The translations under genes were made by a program, and so were the position numbers. This document shows, piece by piece, positions 59,869 to 64,000 of a stretch of DNA of 64,000 nt (its first letter is position 1; every line of letters starts with the position of its first letter). Under the pieces are notes generated by a model that had not been told where the DNA came from, searched no databases, and was given only the letters and a program-made list of their open reading frames with translations. Source of the DNA: Sphaerotilus natans (GTDB taxonomy: Bacteria > Pseudomonadota > Gammaproteobacteria > Burkholderiales > Burkholderiaceae_C); contig NZ_FTMZ01000001.1 in the NCBI RefSeq assembly GCF_900156335.1, forward strand, positions 186,001-250,000, in the 5' to 3' direction.

Positions 59869-61481
59869 CGGCGCAGATCGAGCACCGCGCCTCGTCCATC
59901 GTTCTGCGCACTCTGCTGTCCACCCGCTCTCACGCCGCCATGGCCACCGCCTCCACGCTGATCGACGACCCCGAGCTGGCCGAGGCGACCGCCTACTGGC
60001 TGACGCAGGGCGGCGACACGCGGCTGCAGCTCGATGCGCAGGGCCTGAACCTCTACGGCTGTCCGTCCCGGCCCGATCCGGGGCTGATCGCGCTGGGCTC
60101 GTCGACCGCGTCGGTGGTGTCGGCGCGCGGCTTCGAGGCAGCCTCGCGGCTGATGCTGCGTCTGGGCGCCGATCCGGGCTGCTGGCCAGGCGAGGTCGAC
60201 CGGGTGCGTGCCGAGCTGCTGGCGCTCTCCGGCGCGGACCAGGTGCCCGGCACGCAGGTGGTGCTGTCGGCCTCCGGCACCGATCTGCACCTGATCGCCA
60301 GCCAGCTGCTGGCCGATGGCGACGAGACCGCCGCGCCGCTGCAGGCCCTGATGGCCGATCCGGCCGAGACCGGCAGCGGCGTGCCCAAGGCGCTGGCTGC
60401 GCGCCACTTCAACACCCGCAGCGCCCAGGGCGCGACGGTGGTGCCCGGGCTGGCTCTGCCCGGCAGCGCGATGGAGGCGCCGCGCACCGTCGCGCTGCGC
60501 GAGATGGACGGCCGGCCCCGCGCGGTCGAGCAGATCGATGCGGATTTCACCGCCGAGGCCGAGCGCATCCTGCGCGCCGGCCGGCGCTGCCTGCTGGTGC
60601 TGGTCGACGTGTCCAAGACCGGGCTGGTGGCGCCGTCGCCGGCCTGTGCGCTGCGGCTGCGCCACCGCTGGGGCGAGCGGCTGGAGGTGCTGGTCGATGC
60701 CTGCCAGTTCCGGCTGGCGCCGGAATCGGTGGCGGCCTGCCTGCGCCAGGACTTTGGCGTGGCGCTGACCGGTTCGAAGTTCCTGGGCGGACCGGTCTTC
60801 AGCGCGGCGCTGTTGCTGCCGCCGGCGCTGGCGGCGCGGGCGCGGCGCCGGCCGCTGCGCTCGCTGCGGGCCTACAGCGCCCGCGGCGACTGGCCGCGGT
60901 CCTGGCCGGGCGCGCGCGAGCTGCCCGGCAGCCCGAACCCGGGCCTGCTGCTGCGCTGGGAGGCGGCGCTGGCCGAGCTGCGCCGGCTGCGCGAGGTGTC
61001 GCAGGCCGCGGTGTCCGGCTTCCTGCGCGAGTGGGGCGACGCCGTCTCGGCGCGGCTGACCGACGATCCGGTCTTCGAGCCGCTGCCGGTCACGCCGCTG
61101 GCGCGCTCGCGCGACTGGCGCACCCGCGGTGTCGACACCGCCTCCTGGGATCTGCAGCCGACGATCTTTCCCTTCCTGCTGCGCCGGCGCGAGGGCCCGT
61201 CCTGGCGGCCGCTGCGTCCGGAGGAAATGGCCTGGCTGTACCGACAGATGCGCGAGCCCCAGGCGGGCGAGCGTGTGCCGCTGCTGGCGCAGCTGCGCTT
61301 CCAGATCGGCCAGCCGGTGGTCTGCGGCGTGCGCGACGGCCAGGCGCTGACCGCGCTGCGTCTGTGCGTGGGCGCACGCGACATCTCGGCCGCCACCGCC
61401 GGCGCGCGCGGCACCGCCGAGGCGCTGACGCAGGCGCGGCTGGCGCTGGACAAGCTGGCCTGGCTGATCTCGCGGCTCTGA
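59865..61481 (+). CDS. PLP fold-type I protein, class V-like, function unknown
   Basis: 538 residues. The core carries the spacing of a PLP enzyme: VLVDACQFRLAPES with Asp278 and GVALTGSKFLGGPVFSAALL with Lys305, 27 residues apart, as in aminotransferase class V and cysteine desulfurase-like proteins. SASGTDLHLIASQLLAD would be the phosphate-binding helix. A C-terminal domain of about 150 residues (FPFLLRRREGPSWRPLRPEE onward) has no motif I recognise. No desulfurase active-site Cys loop is evident. It is coupled by 4 bases to the ATP-grasp gene, completing the operon. Confidence 0.7.
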   Translation: MTAQIEHRASSIVLRTLLSTRSHAAMATASTLIDDPELAEATAYWLTQGGDTRLQLDAQGLNLYGCPSRPDPGLIALGSSTASVVSARGFEAASRLMLRLGADPGCWPGEVDRVRAELLALSGADQVPGTQVVLSASGTDLHLIASQLLADGDETAAPLQALMADPAETGSGVPKALAARHFNTRSAQGATVVPGLALPGSAMEAPRTVALREMDGRPRAVEQIDADFTAEAERILRAGRRCLLVLVDVSKTGLVAPSPACALRLRHRWGERLEVLVDACQFRLAPESVAACLRQDFGVALTGSKFLGGPVFSAALLLPPALAARARRRPLRSLRAYSARGDWPRSWPGARELPGSPNPGLLLRWEAALAELRRLREVSQAAVSGFLREWGDAVSARLTDDPVFEPLPVTPLARSRDWRTRGVDTASWDLQPTIFPFLLRRREGPSWRPLRPEEMAWLYRQMREPQAGERVPLLAQLRFQIGQPVVCGVRDGQALTALRLCVGARDISAATAGARGTAEALTQARLALDKLAWLISRL

Positions 61482-61607
61482 GCGGCGGGCGGGCTTGGTA
61501 CTGGTGCGGGCCGCAGCGCCGCATTGGGGGCTCATTTCCGGCCTTCGCCGGCCGGGTGACCTGCCTAGCATCGCGCCGAGAGCCTTGCCGCCCCTTCTGG
61601 AACGCCC

Positions 61608-64000
61608 ATGTCCGACCTGTCCGAGCTTCCTTCCCAGCCCGCCCCCGAGACGGGCGCTGCCTCGCTGCGGTCCGCGCTGGCCCCGGCCGCCCGGTCGCGC
61701 CGCGCGGCGGCCGAGCCTTTTGTCTGGCCGATGCCGCCGTTTGCGTCCTATCCACCTGCTGAGCCGCAGCGCGAGCCGCTGGCCGTCGAGATCGAGGGGC
61801 GCAGCGGCAACCTGATGAGCGGACTGCTGGTCGCGCTGGAGCCAGCCGCCGGCATCGCCCGGGTGCAGGTGCCGCCGGACCGGGTGTCGCTGCCGATGCG
61901 CTTCGACCAGATCCGCCGCATCACGCTGCAGGCGCCGATCCTGCCGCTGTCGCGCCGCGAGGGCCTGCCGGCGCCCGCCGAGCCGCTCAGCGAGGCGCAG
62001 GCGCAGGTGCTCGAGCACCATCCGGCCCAGCCCTTCACCGTGCATCTGGCCGGCGGCGGCAGCTTTGGCGGGGTCACGGTCGGGCATGTCGAGAACGAGG
62101 TCGGGCTGTTCCTGTTCATGCCGCTGGACGACCGGGGCGCGGTCCAGTGCAGCCTGCTGCCGCGTGCGGCCTATGACCGGGCGGTGCTCGGCGAGCGGCT
62201 CGGTGCGCTGCTGGTCGAGGAGGCTGCGGTCACGCCGGCGCAGGTCGAGCAGGCGATGCAGATCCAGAAGCGCTCGCGCGGGCAGAAGCTCGGCGAGATC
62301 CTGGTCGCACGCCAGATCGTCACGCCCGACCAGCTGCTGGCCGCGCTCGACAAGCAGGCGCGCATGCCGATGGTGCGTCTGGGCGAGGCGCTGGTGGCGC
62401 TGGGCTACCTGCGCGAGGAGCAGCTCCACGAGGTGCTCGGCCAGCAGGTCAGCGAGCGGGTGCAGCCGCTCGGCGAGGTGCTGCTCGAGCGCGACTGGGT
62501 CACGCCGCAGCAGCTGCGGGTGGCGATGGCGCGCAAGATGGGCTATCCGGTCGTCAACCTGACGAATTTCCATCCGCAGAACGAGGCGTTGGCGCGGCTG
62601 CCGCTGGAGACGGCCCGGGTGCTGGAGGTGCTGCCGCTGGTGCACCGCGCCGGCCGGCTGGTGGTGGCGATGCAGGACGTGTCGCGCCAGGCGGTGCTCG
62701 AGCAGCTTGCCGAGCTCAGCGGCTGCGCGATCGCGCCGGCGCTGGCCGGTGCCGGCGACCTGAAGGCGGCGATCGAGCGCGCCTACGCCGATCTGCCGGT
62801 GCCGGTCGATCCGGAGGCGGCCGACACGCCGGCCACCCTGCCGGCAGCCACCGCGCCAGCCTCCTCGGCGTCGACCGGCTCACCGGCCGACAGCTCCCGG
62901 CCGGCGGGCGAACCGCGCGAGGCGGAGGGCGTGCGGGCCGGCCGCGACCATCCGGTGCAGCAACTGCTGGTCACGCTGGTGGCCGACGCGATGGGCAAGG
63001 GCGCCAGCGCCATCCACATCGAGAACCACCCGAGCGAGGACAAGCTGTGGGTGCGGCTGCGCCGCGACGGCCGCATGGAGCCGCACACCGAGCTGCCCGG
63101 GCGCTGGCGCACCGGGCTGATGGCGCGCATCAAGTCGCTGGCCGAGCTGGACGTGGCCGAGCACCGCCGGCCGCAGTCGGGTCGGCTGGCCTTCGCGCGG
63201 CTGATGCCGCAGCACCGCATCGAGTTGCGGGTGACCACGCTGCCGACCCACGGCGGGATGGAAGACATCGTCATCGGCCTGCCGACCCGGCTCAAGGCGC
63301 TGAAGTTCGAGGCCCTGGGCCTGAGCGCGCCTGACCAGGAGCGCCTGGGCGCGCTGCTGGAGCGCCCGGGCGGTGGCCTGATCCTGGGGGTCGGTCCGGC
63401 CGGATCCGGGCGCACCACCACGCTGCTGGCCGAGCTGAGCCGGCTCAACCAGCCCGAGCGCAAGATCGTCTCGCTGGGCGAGCGCCTGGAGGCGACGCTG
63501 CCGGGCGTGCGCCAGATCGAGGTCGATGCCCGCGCCGGCCGGCCGATGGCCGCCGCGCTGCAGGCGGTGCTGCAGGCCGATGCCGACGTGATCGCGATCG
63601 ACGGCCTGCGCGATGTCGACAGCGCGCAGCTCGCGCTGGAGGCGGCCGCCGCCGGCCGCCTGGTGCTGGCCACCACCACCGGCCGCAACACCGCTGAGGC
63701 GGTGCAGCGCCTGCTCGACCTGGGCGTCGATCGCTGGCTGCTGGGCGACACGCTGCAGGCGGTGCATGCGCAGCGCCTGATGCGCCGGCTCTGCAGCAGC
63801 TGCCGGATGAGCCGCTCCGCGCGCGAGCCCGAGATCGCCGAATGGATCGAGGGCCATTTTCACGGCGGCCATGTCGAAGCCGCCGAAGAGGCGCGCGAGC
63901 AGCTGCGCGCCGACTGGCTGATCCGCCACGGCCGCGACGGCAAGCTGCGCCGCTACCACAGCGCCGGCTGCGAGCGCTGCCGCGGCACCGGGCTGCGCGG
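61608..64000 (+). CDS. GspE/PilB-like ATPase with MshEN repeats, degenerate active site (partial, 3' end outside window)
   Basis: 797 residues to the window edge, frame open throughout. Residues 1-150 are variable, possibly PilZ-like. About 195-310 holds three MshEN-type repeats (KLGEILVARQIVTPDQLLAAL, RLGEALVALGYLREEQLHEVL, PLGEVLLERDWVTPQQLRVAM), which in relatives bind c-di-GMP. The ATPase core has Walker A GVGPAGSGRTTT with Arg602 in place of Lys, IAIDGLRDVD with Gly666 where the catalytic Glu is expected, and ATTTGRN where STLHTN is usual. The tetra-Cys zinc motif (LCSSCR ... CERCRG) is kept. It may be a regulatory pseudo-ATPase of a pilus or type II secretion machine. Confidence 0.85.
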   Translation, partial: MSDLSELPSQPAPETGAASLRSALAPAARSRRAAAEPFVWPMPPFASYPPAEPQREPLAVEIEGRSGNLMSGLLVALEPAAGIARVQVPPDRVSLPMRFDQIRRITLQAPILPLSRREGLPAPAEPLSEAQAQVLEHHPAQPFTVHLAGGGSFGGVTVGHVENEVGLFLFMPLDDRGAVQCSLLPRAAYDRAVLGERLGALLVEEAAVTPAQVEQAMQIQKRSRGQKLGEILVARQIVTPDQLLAALDKQARMPMVRLGEALVALGYLREEQLHEVLGQQVSERVQPLGEVLLERDWVTPQQLRVAMARKMGYPVVNLTNFHPQNEALARLPLETARVLEVLPLVHRAGRLVVAMQDVSRQAVLEQLAELSGCAIAPALAGAGDLKAAIERAYADLPVPVDPEAADTPATLPAATAPASSASTGSPADSSRPAGEPREAEGVRAGRDHPVQQLLVTLVADAMGKGASAIHIENHPSEDKLWVRLRRDGRMEPHTELPGRWRTGLMARIKSLAELDVAEHRRPQSGRLAFARLMPQHRIELRVTTLPTHGGMEDIVIGLPTRLKALKFEALGLSAPDQERLGALLERPGGGLILGVGPAGSGRTTTLLAELSRLNQPERKIVSLGERLEATLPGVRQIEVDARAGRPMAAALQAVLQADADVIAIDGLRDVDSAQLALEAAAAGRLVLATTTGRNTAEAVQRLLDLGVDRWLLGDTLQAVHAQRLMRRLCSSCRMSRSAREPEIAEWIEGHFHGGHVEAAEEAREQLRADWLIRHGRDGKLRRYHSAGCERCRGTGLR

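Overview
This is a very GC-rich chromosomal window from a betaproteobacterium, almost certainly order Burkholderiales. The placement rests on the linear order ompA-like, ubiG, gph beside gyrA, then serC-pheA-tyrA-aroA/cmk-rpsA-ihfB-lapA-lapB, on an aroA-cmk gene fusion, and on a one-piece tmRNA with tag ANDERFALAA. The fusion and general style suggest the Sphaerotilus/Leptothrix/Rubrivivax part of the order, but that is inference. Genes are tightly packed: many neighbours overlap by 4 bases (ATGA or GTGA) and no gap without a gene exceeds 300 bases.

Layout. 1-1077: an outer-membrane CsgG/HfaB-like lipoprotein (cut by the window edge) and a Sel1-repeat lipoprotein. 1253-4251: a flavoprotein and a chemoreceptor behind a sigma-28-like promoter. 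4514-8104: dnaE, reverse. 8342-12894: a two-gene unit coding for a tubulin-like GTPase and a membrane-anchored zinc-ribbon/binding-protein/OmpA protein; this is my main candidate for an undescribed system. 13109-15721: an MBOAT acyltransferase and its SGNH partner. 15737-20288: DUF599, flavodoxin, pirin, LysR, gluQ, FKBP. 20448-24741: cheZ with its own sigma-28-like promoter, then an ECF sigma/anti-sigma pair divergent from a bufferin-type (DUF2282-DUF692-DUF2063-DoxX) copper-stress peptide operon. 24732-29927: a small membrane protein, pyrD, rpiA, and a two-component system whose intergenic region carries three 11-bp-spaced repeats next to a secreted NTF2-like protein.

29995-45094 is the conserved housekeeping core: ssrA, gph, ubiG, ompA-like, gyrA, a DUF2059 protein, the serine and aromatic amino-acid genes, rpsA, ihfB and the lapAB envelope-control pair. 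45277-47301 holds a secreted helix-hairpin-helix protein, a patatin lipase and a small C-terminally anchored exported protein.

47463-56969 looks like a nitrogen or nucleobase scavenging region: an orphan ureD, a 2-oxoglutarate/Fe oxygenase, a nucleoside deaminase, an ABC importer, a GntR regulator flanked by two identical CTGTATACAG palindromes, a Na/Pi cotransporter and an 8-oxoguanine-deaminase-like amidohydrolase. 57083-61481 is a translationally coupled trio (PLP decarboxylase, ATP-grasp ligase, PLP-fold protein) resembling a small-molecule biosynthetic operon that I cannot assign. The window ends inside a GspE/PilB-like ATPase with c-di-GMP-type MshEN repeats whose Walker A lysine and catalytic glutamate are both replaced.
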